Source of the DNA: Rhizomucor pusillus
Lineage: Eukaryota; Mucoromycota; Mucoromycetes; Mucorales; Lichtheimiaceae
Direction: 5' to 3'
Assembly: GCA_900175165.2 (NCBI GenBank)
Contig: FWWN02000515.1
Span: 1 to 20,610, forward strand
DNA length: 20,610 bases
A program made the position numbers and the translations under genes. The notes below the pieces were generated by a model. The model was not told the origin of the DNA and did not search any database. It saw nothing but the letters and a program-made list of their open reading frames with translations. This document shows positions 9,801-19,835 of the stretch, in pieces. Positions within the stretch are counted from its first letter, which is position 1. Each line of letters begins with the position of its first letter.

Positions 9801-11665
9801 TTGTTTGTTCCAGCTTGGTATCAATGTAAACTTCGATTATTTGTATAGCAACGCTCTTTACGAAAAGAGCCAAAGTGTTAATATCCGCTTGGTTGAGGTC
9901 AGTTTTGGCATAATCTGATCTTCCGCCATCCGGGGGTTGCACAATTTGAGCTACAGTATTTGTCAATCGATCTATCCATGTCTCTGAAGAGAGTATAGTT
10001 TACCTAGGGTAACCCACGTGGCCAAGCATTCGTCACTGGCCTCCCCGATCCAACCTTCATCTACATCTGCTGCTGTAGCTCGAAGACAGGCAATAGCTAG
10101 CTTTCCAAAGCAGTTGAGAAACTCGAAAAATTCGGCAGTTGCACAGAAAGCGGATAATGATACATTCTCGAGCAGACGTCTAACAATTTGGATAGCGCCC
10201 AAAAGATGCGGTCCATGCTCGCTCATGGCCTCAGGATCATTCCCGACGTTCTGCAGACTGCAAATTGTTAGAATATCAATATCATATATCTACCCAAATC
10301 TACATACTCTTTCATCATCTTGAGAGCGCCAATGACCATAGTCCTAGCATATTCACGAATGGCATTGACATCGTTGTCAAAGTAGTCGTTCTTGAACCCA
10401 GCAAGTTGCACGAGACATTGACGGCATCTGTGGCCAAGTACGTCATCAGTCTGGACCAAGGAGTATACCTAACGACCTCTTATCAGAGACATTTCTCTAT
10501 TTGATCATCCTTTGTTGTTTTCTAGTACCATGAAGAATAGCCATAGGACGTCGTGATTCGTGAGCAGAAGTCTCCAGGATTTTGGAAAGACGGTGAACGA
10601 TCGAGCAGAAGTGCCAGGTCCATCGGTCTTATCGAAATCATCGTCGATGTCTTTATCCTTTTGGAATGTTCGTGGTAGAGTGTTGTTGTCAGTGGTCTCG
10701 AATGGCCATTGCATTAATTTCTCCAATAATGCAATTAATTCGACTAGGATTGGAGGCGGAGGCACCGGCAATGATTGTGTCTGGGAGACGAATGCATGAA
10801 GTAATGTCATGCATTCTTGAAATAGCGGCAATGAAATATTAGACTAGAAAATTGGTAAGTCTAGCCATACCATACAAGATCCATCAATTTCAATGCATAC
10901 TTCGAAGAACACTTTGCATTTGTGATGAAATTCCCAGCTGAGGCCGACCACTGATGCTTTGGTGCTGGAGAATTGATCCGTCAGAGCATTCGCAAAGGCG
11001 ATGCCGATCACCTTGATATTTAAGCAAATTAAATATTCTCGGTGAACTTCGTCCATATATAACAATATAATTCTTACTGTGTTGTGGCCTTGCATCAATA
11101 GTAGTTCCTTGATCGAAGAGTATACAGATTCCTTTTCTGTATCGGGCATATCGAAGAGGCTGCGTTTGGTTATAAGAGCAGCTGCCTTCAGCAGTTGATC
11201 CCGCACATATTTCATAAGGCTAAACTTATCAGTAACGAGTGTGTCCATATGTTGCTATGTACATACTTCGCGTGTTTAAGACAAAAACCGATCAAATGGT
11301 TTTTGAGCTGGATAAGATCGGCCGTCTGATACAAAGTGTAATCGCGTATAGCTACGTCACTTATAGCAGCAGCTATTTGGAACTGAGCCATTGGACTCTG
11401 TGCATGATCTATATCACAAAGCTGTTAGACCTGTTACAAAGGCTCCATGTGTGTAAGTGTACCAAGAATATATTGGCATAAAGGCAAGACTTTTGGTATT
11501 TGTCGAAAAGACGTCAAGACTTGCTCGGCTGCGGCACGCGTTGCCGGCACCTTTGAGAAGAGTGAGCACGGTAATCCGAAGAATTGGGATCTGGGCCACT
11601 ACCTGAAAGTCCGAGCACGCTTCCTCAAATCGTGCGCATTGAGCTGCTGCATCGATCTCTTCCAT
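6879..11665 (-). CDS. XPO4: Exportin-4, nuclear export receptor of the importin-beta superfamily
   Basis: Twenty-four exons give about 1161 residues, close to the roughly 1150 of animal exportin-4. Exons: 11665-11603, 11550-11463, 11408-11267, 11219-11078, 11011-10901, 10843-10529, 10468-10308, 10257-10004, 9971-9745, 9690-9549, 9488-9358, 9290-9201, 9148-9045, 8995-8851, 8793-8730, 8669-8603, 8541-8448, 8393-8136, 8077-7990, 7918-7808, 7748-7639, 7568-7355, 7311-7154, 7085-6879. Diagnostic blocks align along its whole length: AAAEQVLTSFRQIPKVLPLC near the N-terminus, NLMKYVRDQLL, VVGLSWEFHHKCK, LHWIILIIAHVLADAGDGEQ, SPQVAETLIWFMERWSKSYL and ADVVLYGVNVIIPMV. The protein is an alpha-solenoid of HEAT repeats that binds RanGTP. 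The animal protein exports hypusinated eIF5A and Smad3, so eIF5A is the likely fungal cargo (inference). The gene is absent from budding yeast. Intron 8 must be either 32 nt (10003-9972) or 20 nt (10003-9984). It is convergent with the zinc-protein gene, with 42 bp between stops. Confidence 0.95.
9972..10003 (-). other. Ultra-short intron 8 of exportin-4 (32 nt, or 20 nt with the first acceptor)
   Basis: Reading through from exon 8 hits a stop 16 codons into the shift, while the next conserved block continues in another frame. A donor GTAAAC at 10003 joins in phase 1 to an acceptor ATAG ending at 9972 (32 nt) or TTCAG ending at 9984 (20 nt). Both restore the frame. No longer GT-AG pair that I tried does. 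A sequencing indel is the alternative. Confidence 0.6.
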
Positions 11666-12351
11666 AAGTCCAAGCTGCCAAAAAGCAAAGGCGAATTGGG
11701 ATATTCCCCGCCGGAATGTGAATCAAATAAGTACGAGACCAGGCTGGGGAGGAGTTGGAACACATTGAACCCTTTCTCTTCTTTCCCGAAACTCGCCTTC
11801 TAGTTTCACCGCAGCAAACCGCAAGATCCTTCAATCTCAAGCTCTATTTTCGACGATTGGTCTTGATTACACCCGACGAACCGACTTTTAGTCCAAACAC
11901 TCTCAAATTCATCTCCCAAGGAAACACCAGACCCTAACCACAAACCAAGCATTTCTGTAAGTCATGGTTTCTCCACCTCCCAATCCATCGGCATTCCTTC
12001 TTGGTACGTCAGCCATGGAGCCGTTTCATGCTTTTGCTTGAGAGTTCGTGGTTTTCGGGTGTGAACGATCTCTCCCTTTCGACATGCAAGGCGAAAGAAC
12101 GTCAGCATTTATTGTTGCATATCTGCAGTTTTTGATGATTGTATCGAGGTCTTGAGGCCGAGATGAATTTACACTGTATTGTGCGCTGCAAAAGTCATCT
12201 CGTGGGTAGGATGATGTTGATGCATGGACATTGTTGACGCTCGTAAAACGGCATATTCTTTTCTCTGTGGATGACGACAAGTTGGAACAGCCATCTCATG
12301 TTACGATTTATTTGAATATGATCTGCTGACTTTTCTTTTGCAAGACACCCA
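11666..12351. promoter_or_regulatory. Divergent promoter between exportin-4 and the CHTOP-like gene, with a 5' UTR intron
   Basis: The two start codons are 686 bp apart. On the plus side, roughly 11800-11956 is a C/A-rich leader without any ATG. It ends in a strong donor GTAAGT at 11957. A matching acceptor TTTTCTTTTGCAAG ends at 12344, seven bases before the CHTOP-like ATG. This predicts a 388-nt 5' UTR intron, several times longer than any coding intron here. Open frames inside it have no motifs. Confidence 0.5.
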
Positions 12352-13010
12352 ATGGCACCTCGCAGAGTTTTCGGTGGCAGCAACAGTGGCCGTATCGTAA
12401 CTATTGGCGGCGCTGGCGGTTTGAACGAGAGGTAAGAGTTTGTGTTATGCAGAAATGATGTACAGCAAACTGACTGGTGATTTGTAGATTTAGCCAGCTT
12501 GACAAGAGTAGCAACACAAGAAGCCCGGCGCAAGGCAGTGTATTTAATCGTATTCAAACTAATAGCTCGCGCAGACAAGCAAGCTCCGTGTCCAGCCGCC
12601 TCAATCGACCAGTCGCAGGTGGTATTCGTAAGAGTGCTTCCGGTGGTCGGGCAGCACAGCTTACAGATCGACGTGGCGGCGCACGTGCAGTAAATCCAAG
12701 AAGCCAGCGATCCGTTGGATCAACAAGCAGAGTCACAAGAAGAGATGCTGGCAGCAGCCGAGGACGACGTGGAGGACCCGCTAGTCAGCGACCAACCGGA
12801 AAGTCCGATGCTCGCAGAACACCAAACACAAAGCCTGGAAAGGGCCGAGCTGGTGACAAGAAGAAGAAACCTCTTACCGCAGAGGATTTGGATAAGTCTT
12901 TGGACGATTATATGATGAAGGATCCCAAGACCGCTCAGTCAAGATTGGATGCCGATCTTACGAAGTATATGGATGAAGCCAACGACGATGAATTGATGGA
13001 GCTGCAATAG
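12352..13010 (+). CDS. CHTOP/FOP-like RNA-binding adaptor with C-terminal duplication domain
   Basis: Two coding exons (12352-12431, 12488-13010) encode 200 residues. The middle is basic, with RG-type clusters (RRGGARA, SSRGRRGGP), a likely substrate for arginine methylation and RNA contact. Residues 156-190 form the Friend-of-PRMT1 C-terminal duplication: LDKSLDDYM (161-169) and LDADLTKYM (180-188), preceded by LTAED. Animal CHTOP joins the TREX mRNA-export complex, contacts the UAP56 helicase, and is methylated by PRMT1. LDKSLDDYM also resembles the UAP56-binding motif of ALY-type adaptors. The role in this organism is inferred from family. The N-terminus MAPRRVFGGSNSGRIVTIGG is Gly-rich without a known domain. 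No RRM is present, which separates it from Yra1/ALY. The start is the first ATG after the predicted 5' UTR acceptor. Confidence 0.85.
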
Positions 13011-13437
13011 TCATCCGTGCTTATCTTATCCCCTCATTTCCTATACTCTATGTCTCATTCTTAGTACGATAAAGGCGATGTTTCTTGATTATCTATCCAG
13101 TCTGAAAGGCATGACTCTGAATTTACTGGTGGCAGCGAAGATTAATCAACAAGATGCCACAACTTGGTGACTTGGCGACTTGATGGATTAAAGGGAGACG
13201 CAATGGACTTTCCCTGCTCTAAGCATTCTCATTGCTCTTGATTGCACAGATGTAACGATATTTAAATCTTTATATTAAAAAGAAATAATCAAAGTTAAAT
13301 TACAAACCAGGAAATACAAGAATGAATATGAAGAAGTCAAGAGCGAATAGAAAATGTAGTTGATTGGGAAGAAGAGAATTTCATTTAGAGCATTGCGTTA
13401 GTATCTTGCGTTATTACTGCGTAATCATAATTGATAC
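13011..13437. other. Convergent intergenic region after the CHTOP-like gene
   Basis: AT-leaning 3' UTR-type sequence. On the minus strand a TACTAAC branch-like element follows a GTAAGT that overlaps the stop of the small gene. The next usable AG is over 140 bases away, so I do not model another intron. Nothing else is seen. Confidence 0.4.
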
Positions 13438-13773
13438 TTACGCCTCGAAGGGGTACTTCCTGAATTCACAGGGACCAGACCGCGCACCTAGTGTTTCTGT
13501 ATCAGCTTGTGTGCACCGCAGCAAAGTAAATCAGTAGACATACTTTTTACCCGTGGGGGCGGTTTGTTAAAATAAAAGCACGACAGAGGACTTGAAGTGA
13601 TGCATCGCAGTTGTAGAAGCGGAAGAGAAGACGAAGGAGAAGCGCGAAACGGTTGATGTTGGAGGTGGCGGGTCAGGACAGAGGTCATGTCGACTACAAA
13701 GTTAAGCGTCAGAGATCGTACTGCACCTCGAGAGAGCAGCCAACGTACCGGGATGTTTGAGAGAATACAGCAT
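13438..13773 (-). CDS. Small 74-residue protein, probable mitochondrial targeting, family unknown
   Basis: Three exons (13773-13749, 13693-13544, 13487-13438) join cleanly through introns of 55 and 56 nt. Both have good sites: GTACGT to TTTGTAG, and GTATGT to CACTAG. Residues about 11-45 are rich in Arg, Ser, Leu and lack acidic residues (MTSVLTRHLQHQPFRASPSS), as in mitochondrial presequences. The C-terminus is short and polar, ending SGPCEFRKYPFEA. I do not recognise the family. Support is limited to splice-site quality and residue composition. A second ATG at residue 11 could be the true start. It is divergent from the Swi3 gene by 604 bp. The whole gene could be a chance assembly. Confidence 0.4.
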
Positions 13774-14377
13774 TTTGCTTGAAAATAGCGAGACTTGAAA
13801 GTTGATGGCAGAAGTCTTACTAGGAATCTACTGCTAAGTATAAGATGGTTTGCGGATTTGTTTCGAAGCAGCAAGAAGCTAGATTTAGGTGTAACATTCT
13901 CTCAAACATCGAATCATACGAGTTTATTCTACGGACTCGGATCAGCCATGAGCTTCAGCGAACCAAGCGCAGCAAGCGAAGCGAAGCGTGAGGCGCTTGT
14001 AAATCAAAAATATTTTCAATCAATGTACGCTTTAAAGTTTGTCCAATCGTAAAAGAAGGTGTTGTACACTTTTTCCAAAAATTAATGTCGCTGCAATTTG
14101 TCGTCTTGGTGTATAAATGTATTATAAAATTTCACAAAATGCGACGTTACATTTGGGAAAACGTATATGCCCGGCTATCCAACATGTTGCATATTTCTGT
14201 CGAACTTTCGCTTTAATAGCTATGGTACTCTTATTTGCTTTTATCAGATGTACTTCTAAGGAAGGAGGATAGAAGACCTCAATGTTCTAAAGAGTTTGAT
14301 CGCGCAACGCGGTTTCGAGAGCGAATTTCAGACGACGCGCATTCTTCGCGACACACACATACTTTTCGACCAACCTC
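13774..14377. promoter_or_regulatory. Divergent region upstream of the Swi3/TIPIN gene
   Basis: A gene-free stretch. A GC-rich patch at about 13950-13997 repeats GAAGCG and its complement, including AGCGAAGCGAAGCG at 13975-13988 and a short hairpin AAGCG-TGAGG-CGCTT just after. The remainder is AT-leaning. No clear TATA box or terminal repeats are visible. Confidence 0.35.
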
Positions 14378-15550
14378 ATGGATGACACCGAACTCGACGA
14401 ACTTTTCAGGGACGGATTCGATCTTCCTGAGGAATTAGACTCACGGCAGCAACAACAATCAACAACACCGCAGAGAAATAATGCCCAGGGATCGACGACC
14501 TTTGATCCCTTGGCAGGTCTGTTCAACGAAGATCCTGGTCAGAATCAAAGCGCAGAAAAATCAACTACTAGGACACGGGCACCACTGAAGAAACTCGACC
14601 CTGATGTGTAATTATCAGCATAAACCATGATATCAATATTATGCTCATGGCGTCAGAACACATAGTCTTTTGGGGGACGGAGGTCTGACTCGATTGCGGC
14701 ACGAAGCACCTTTCTTGGAATTTAATACCGAGAGAGGATATGAGGTAACGCAGTTGAACTCGGCTTAAAGGATCCGTACTCTAAACTTGATTTACTTTGT
14801 CGCGCTATCTATCAGGAAGCAAATCTTGCCAAATTAATGGACTATTACAGAATGTGGGCGCACAGTCTCATGCCCCGACTCGGCTTTAAGGACTTCTCAA
14901 GGCAAATGATGAAAGCAACAAAGCACAAGCGATTAAAGGTAATGGTCTTAACAGCTTTGCTGAAGTATGGCAACGGTTAATTCACAATCTCTTCAAAGGT
15001 TGTATTGCACGAATGGCAAAAGGAGCATCGTAGAAATAACATGCCGGATGGTGATGATACTGCTCAAGGCAAGTAAAATTTTGAGAACTTTACAAACTAT
15101 CCACTAAAGGATTGAACTTCAGGGAACCGCAATGATAATAATGACGATGAATTGAGCTCCTCACCAGCGGAAAGCAGCAGTGATTCAGAAGATGACGAGG
15201 ACAGACTCAACCTATTTTTGGCGGGCATCCGTACAGAGACAGCAAACAAGCGGACCAAAACAAGCAATGATAATAACACACAGCGCGATGACGATCGTTA
15301 CCTCACCGTCGCAGATATGGATGAACCCCAACATCATCTTAACAATAATAATACTGCCATCGAGAATCAAGGAGAAAAACAACAGCAACGACAACGCCAA
15401 AGTCAGCCTACGAATAACAACGATCCCATGTTAGAAACCAATAACACTGCATCGTCAAAAATGGATATTGACCAAGATATTTCTGACGATGAACCACTCT
15501 TCGTTAACAAACGACCAACCAACCGAAAAATCGTAGACGATGATGATTAA
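14378..15550 (+). CDS. Replication fork protection complex subunit Swi3/Csm3 (TIPIN homologue)
   Basis: Five exons (14378-14607, 14657-14744, 14816-14938, 14999-15068, 15123-15550) encode 312 residues. The acidic N-terminus begins MDDTELDELFRDGFDLPEEL. Residues about 70-155 form the Swi3 domain: KKLDPDV, LLGDGGLTRLRHEAPFLEF, LMDYYRMWAHSLMPRLGFKD and KHKRLKVVLHEWQKEH match the family's LLxxxGLP, WAHxLFPxxxFxDF and HxRRLK positions. The protein pairs with Tof1/Swi1/Timeless on the replisome, stabilises stalled forks and supports checkpoint signalling in the nucleus. The C-terminal half (from about 170) is disordered: Ser/Asp/Glu-rich, then Asn/Gln-rich, ending in an Asp run. Intron 4 (15069-15122) uses a GC donor (G|GCAAGT). 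The GT alternative four bases later would bring a stop in frame. The exon 1/2 join was chosen to keep frame (GTAATT donor at 14608). Confidence 0.88.
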
Positions 15551-15728
15551 GCGATTAACCGCCGAACATTTGTATAATGAATGCATTGCAAGCCAGACAA
15601 CCTCACAATTAATAGTAAATCAACCAGTTCTTTACAACAGTTGAAGAAAAAGGACGTCGCATGAAAATTATGAAAACGGCAAGAGGACTTGAGAATCCAG
15701 TTTTCTACTGTATACATTGTTTGGGACT
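15551..15728. other. Short convergent gap between Swi3 and ClpX genes
   Basis: Only 178 bp separate the two stop codons, so the 3' UTRs probably meet or overlap. No canonical AATAAA was noticed on either strand. Confidence 0.4.
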
Positions 15729-18069
15729 TTAAATCTGCGTCATTTGTTGCTGATAACCCTCTGACTTGTCATCGCTTGTGCCATCATCTTCGGCAATAAT
15801 TTGGTCAGCCAGTCGCTTCTGCTCCGTACCAATGTAGACAGGCGGTTTCTCTTTGGCAACAACTTTGCTATCAATTACAACCTGCTTGATATAGGACCCC
15901 GGGGCATCATACATGGGATCCAGTAACAGATTTTCCTGAAATAAAAGACTTAGTCTACATCTGCTTTGTCTTACGCAAGCCAACCAGATATCGAACTCAC
16001 CATTATTCGACGGAGACCGCGAGCACCGGTCTTCTTCTCAAGCGCTAGCTCTGCTATCCGTTGCAACGCGGTTTTACTAAATCGTAATTCCACCTATCGA
16101 TCGTCCACTCAGCTTTACACATTCTGAGTCGCCAGTTCGTTTGAAGTCTCACCTGACTAAGTTTAAATAATCCTTCATATTGCTTCAGCAACGAATTTTT
16201 GGGCTCTGTCAATACACGGACGAGATCATTGACAGACAGATTGTTCACTGATGCCAGTACCGGCAAACGACCGACGAATTCGGGAATAAGACCGTATTTT
16301 ACAAGATCTGCAGGCTCCACAAGGGACAGAGGATGCGCTTCTTCCTTTTTATTCCTTGAACTAAAGTCCAGCTCGTCATCCATCGGTGGCCGCAGTGTAG
16401 CATCAAATCCAATGGACTGAGAATAGAGCATTAGATAAAAGAAACAAAGTAACACTGCAGTAACTGCAAACTTACCCCCTTGGCTAATCGATCCTGTACT
16501 GTTTTTTCCAAACCAACAAATGCACCGCTCAGAATAAACAAAATATTGCTCGTGTCGACAGCATATGATTCTCCTTTGCCACCTAGTCCCTGACCAGCGC
16601 CTAAAGAACCGGGCATACCTCCCCTTCTTCCGTGGCCTGGGCCTCCTCCAGACTTGTCCGTTACATTCACAACGGTGCCTTCTAGCATTCTCAACAACGC
16701 CTAAGGACATGAAATATTAAAATTTTCTACGGTCTTAGAAAACAGAGGGGATCTACATTCATACCTGTTGAACTCCTTCTCCCGATACATCCCTAGCAGC
16801 TGATGCAGAATCCGTTTTTCTTGCAATTTTGTCGATCTCATCAATGAAGACGATACCCGTTTCAGCTTTTTTCACATCGTAATCACAAGCCTGCAGACTC
16901 CGTTAGTCCACTTTCTTGCTGCTGCAATGATCGCAAAAGAAATTACCTGCAATAAACGTTGAATTACTAATTCTACATCTTCACCAACGTAACCAGCTTG
17001 CGTGAATGGTGTAGCATCAGACATAGAAAATGGCACTTGGAGAATCTGTGCCAAAGTTTTTGCAAGGAGTGTTTTTCCTGTCAATCAGATAAGTTTAGAT
17101 GTAATCACGATTTTCTATCTTTACTGTGATGATTACCTGATCCCGTAGGTCCGATAAGTAGTACATTGCTTTTCTCGAAAATTGTCGAGTCCTGTCCAGC
17201 CACATCCGGATCCAAAGAGGTCGGTTTGCCATCTGTACCATCTAACTGTCTCATGCCACTCCCGACTTGTGTTGGTGGATTCAGCCATGCTCGCTGTTGT
17301 GATACTGAAAACATTCACAGTGAGTCGGTTCATCATCAGATCACCGTGTATAAATCCCTACCATAAGGAGATACACGCTCCGCCGGCACCAAATCAGCCG
17401 GACCCACGGTTTGAACAGCGTTGCTGGAGTAATAGTCTTGAGGAAGCGTAGGTCGATGATGATCAGCGTGGTGCCTCTCTTCGCCGTCCAAGTACGTTTC
17501 CCGTTCTCTCTGTCTTTGTTGGCTGAAATTTGCTCGCACTCGGTTGTAATGGTTAAATACCGCAACAGCAAGGATTTTCTTTGCCCGTTCTTGACCGATA
17601 ACGTAATCGTTAAGATGCTTAACAATCTATATCTCTAGTAAGCATGTGATATGCTTTTATAAGCATATGCTACATCACAACATACTGTTCGTGGGTCGCT
17701 GATCCGTACTGACTCCCAGAAGGCTGCCTCAGCTTTTGCACTCTCGCTGCCCAGCGCACCGTTGGACGGTGGTGCGCTTCCGGATGAGCCTCCACTAAGT
17801 CCACTGCCTGTACCGTTTCCATAGTTCATCGTGTGGTAATGCCGAGTATATAGTATACGTGCTGTTGAACTTGCTAAAGAAGGAGCAGACCGTGCTTCAA
17901 TAGGAACCTTCCTTGGCTGCCCTCGCACTCGGGCTACTGAGCTGACGGATTGGAACTTCCTTGTTACAGGCTTCGTGAATTGCAAAGAGCAGGCCGGCTG
18001 CGATAGCTTTGAAACAGTCAGGAGCTGCATACGCTCAGCGTGGCAGTAAATTTGGTGATTCAACTTCAT
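15729..18069 (-). CDS. CLPX: Mitochondrial ClpX-type AAA+ unfoldase
   Basis: Nine exons (18069-17686, 17626-17362, 17304-17137, 17077-16947, 16890-16765, 16700-16476, 16416-16153, 16093-16001, 15935-15729) give 620 residues. The first ~80 are Arg/Ser-rich with few acids, a mitochondrial presequence; Met14 is an alternative start. Motifs: VIGQERAKK after residue 129, Walker A GPTGSGKT (268-275), pore loop GYVG (301-304), Walker B IVFIDE (329-334), an IGF loop (435-437), arginine finger in IPEFVGRLP (Arg483), and sensor 2 GARGLR (544-549). ClpX unfolds matrix proteins with ATP and can feed them to ClpP; it also remodels heme-synthesis enzymes in yeast (Mcx1). The N-terminal four-cysteine zinc domain of bacterial and animal ClpX is missing, as in yeast Mcx1. 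The RKH-loop position carries a Gly-rich insertion of about 30 residues (near 374-402). Intron 3 splits the codon for a Walker A glycine. It is convergent with the Swi3 gene. Confidence 0.95.
17649..17668. repeat. Perfect 8-bp inverted repeat in ClpX intron 1
   Basis: ATATGCTT-TTAT-AAGCATAT forms an 8-bp stem with a 4-base loop inside the first ClpX intron (17685-17627), between its donor and acceptor. It may bring the splice sites closer in the RNA. No other function is suggested. Confidence 0.5.
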
Positions 18070-19835
18070 GAGCTTAGATGTAGTGCAAGTCTTGGGAAAC
18101 GTTTGTCATAGAAATGCAGAATAGGGTGGCATAAACGCTGCGGAGCTTTGCGGAGCAAGGTTCAAAGACCTCCTGGATTTGCACTCAAGCAGAGCCCCTG
18201 CCTGAATTGTCAAATGAATCCAAGATATAGATTCGTAAGGGGCTAACTTGTAAGAAGTAATTTCATAGAATCACAATGGATATCAACATTTTCAGCTCGG
18301 TGAAACAGTAGAGCACGAATATACTATGAAGGCAAGATCTAGCAGATCCTTGTGGTTGCATGTGAATGAAATATTAGACATGACTTCGACGTTGTTCTGT
18401 TATACCTATGTATTATGGCGAATCAAAAACCTTGTTATGCGAATAACAATCACATTAATGTTGTCAAGATGCTCATTTACTACTGTTCCAAGAGCCATAG
18501 GCCAAACACAGCTCTATGAAATACCTCTGACGCCGTGAATTTGATATATGATAGTTCAAGTTTGGAATCGTTTTTTCGATTCTCAGAGATGATTCCCAAA
18601 TTGCACGTTGACTGCAGTGGGGCCACAAACTATCGTCTTTTTGGTTGCATTCCTGCTTACTATTCAGATAATAGATTATGTACTGGATTTTAAAATCACA
18701 GCTAAAAGTACCTAGTACTGATATCAAGATGAATATGTATCAGCATCATAATGATGCGTGAAAGTTGTAAAATGCATTAATAATATGCTGTACAGATATA
18801 CAGAAGAATGTAACGAGTTGGAATGAGCAGAAGACTACATGGAGTTATGCAAAGTATGGTCATCTGTGCCTACGTCTTGGCTGTCTTGTACCACTTAATT
18901 ATCAGCGCTATTGTCGATTTTTACGATTGCTCTACTTGCTCAATATCCCAAAAGGCTTTTCTCGTGAAGGATTCACCATTGTGAGACATATACAGTAATT
19001 AATAAGTCCGTTATAGGTTTCCTCGACGCTTTCGCTACGGATGCTACACTTCAAAATGTTGCTCTTCTCTTTGTAGGGAATCCTTTCTTAGTCAGTTTGA
19101 CTGCCGTTCAACTACGTAAGCTCGCGTCCATCTGTTTCGTGACCCTGCAAACATCTTCCAAAGCCCTCATATTAATGATTATCTGTCCAATTTAACAAAC
19201 AGGATATCAGCAAGTTGAAATTTTTCAATCAGTATGCAATGCTGAGTGTATCACAGGTAATCATGAGGTATATCTCACTGAATGCCGCGTAGAACATCAA
19301 CTTGCGACAAAGCAAGGCATACAGCCACGATATAAGTCGCATTAAGCGTTGCCACCCATTATTTGTTGGAAAATTAAGCTGTACAGGCAGTAGCGAGGAA
19401 AATAATTCAATCTTGAAAATGCAATAAACATACGAACATGAAGATCAAGTAAACGTTCTGCAGTACTTGAGTATTGGTTCTCTGCAAGAACGTTGAGTGG
19501 AAGGTGCATGGCGTCTAATTCGGATGCATAAAACCCATTCCAGATCCTCTCTGCGCTAGTGTACTAATATTATATTACATAATATGCATTCTCGAACGCT
19601 CCAGTATACATTCGAGTTTTATTACAAATGATAACATTTGATCATATTTCACTTACCTTTCTAAGAGTTTCCAAGCAGATCTCTGCTGAAAGTAAACGCA
19701 GAGGTTGAAACCCGTTATAGTACGATGCATTTATACTTGTCGAACAGTCTTTCCGCGGACGGCCTGGTTTATCGAACCTTGAGAGCAATCCTTTTTAAGT
19801 TTTGCTTTAAGTTAATGTATAATAGATGACGATAG
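18070..19835. other. Gene-poor AT-leaning stretch upstream of ClpX
   Basis: This should contain the ClpX promoter near 18070-18300. The remainder has only short frames (for example 18326-18538 plus, 18727-18473 minus) with no motifs. Small perfect inverted repeats occur: GCATCAT-A-ATGATGC at 18743-18757, ATATTAT-ATTAC-ATAATAT near 19565-19590, and CAAATG-ATAA-CATTTG at 19625-19640. No tRNA, rRNA, terminal repeat pair or tandem array was found. Confidence 0.4.

Noticed and set aside
12195..12578. 127-codon minus-strand frame over the CHTOP-like 5' region
   Set aside because: Overlaps the predicted 5' UTR intron and exon 1 of a recognised gene, without motifs.
13421..13437. A further 3' exon for the small gene, suggested by GTAAGT at its stop and a TACTAAC downstream
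   Set aside because: The next usable AG after the branch-like element is more than 140 bases away and opens no extended frame.
1594..18069. A biosynthetic or defence gene cluster linking the P450 with its neighbours
   Set aside because: The neighbours are unrelated housekeeping genes and no backbone enzyme, regulator or nuclease accompanies the P450.
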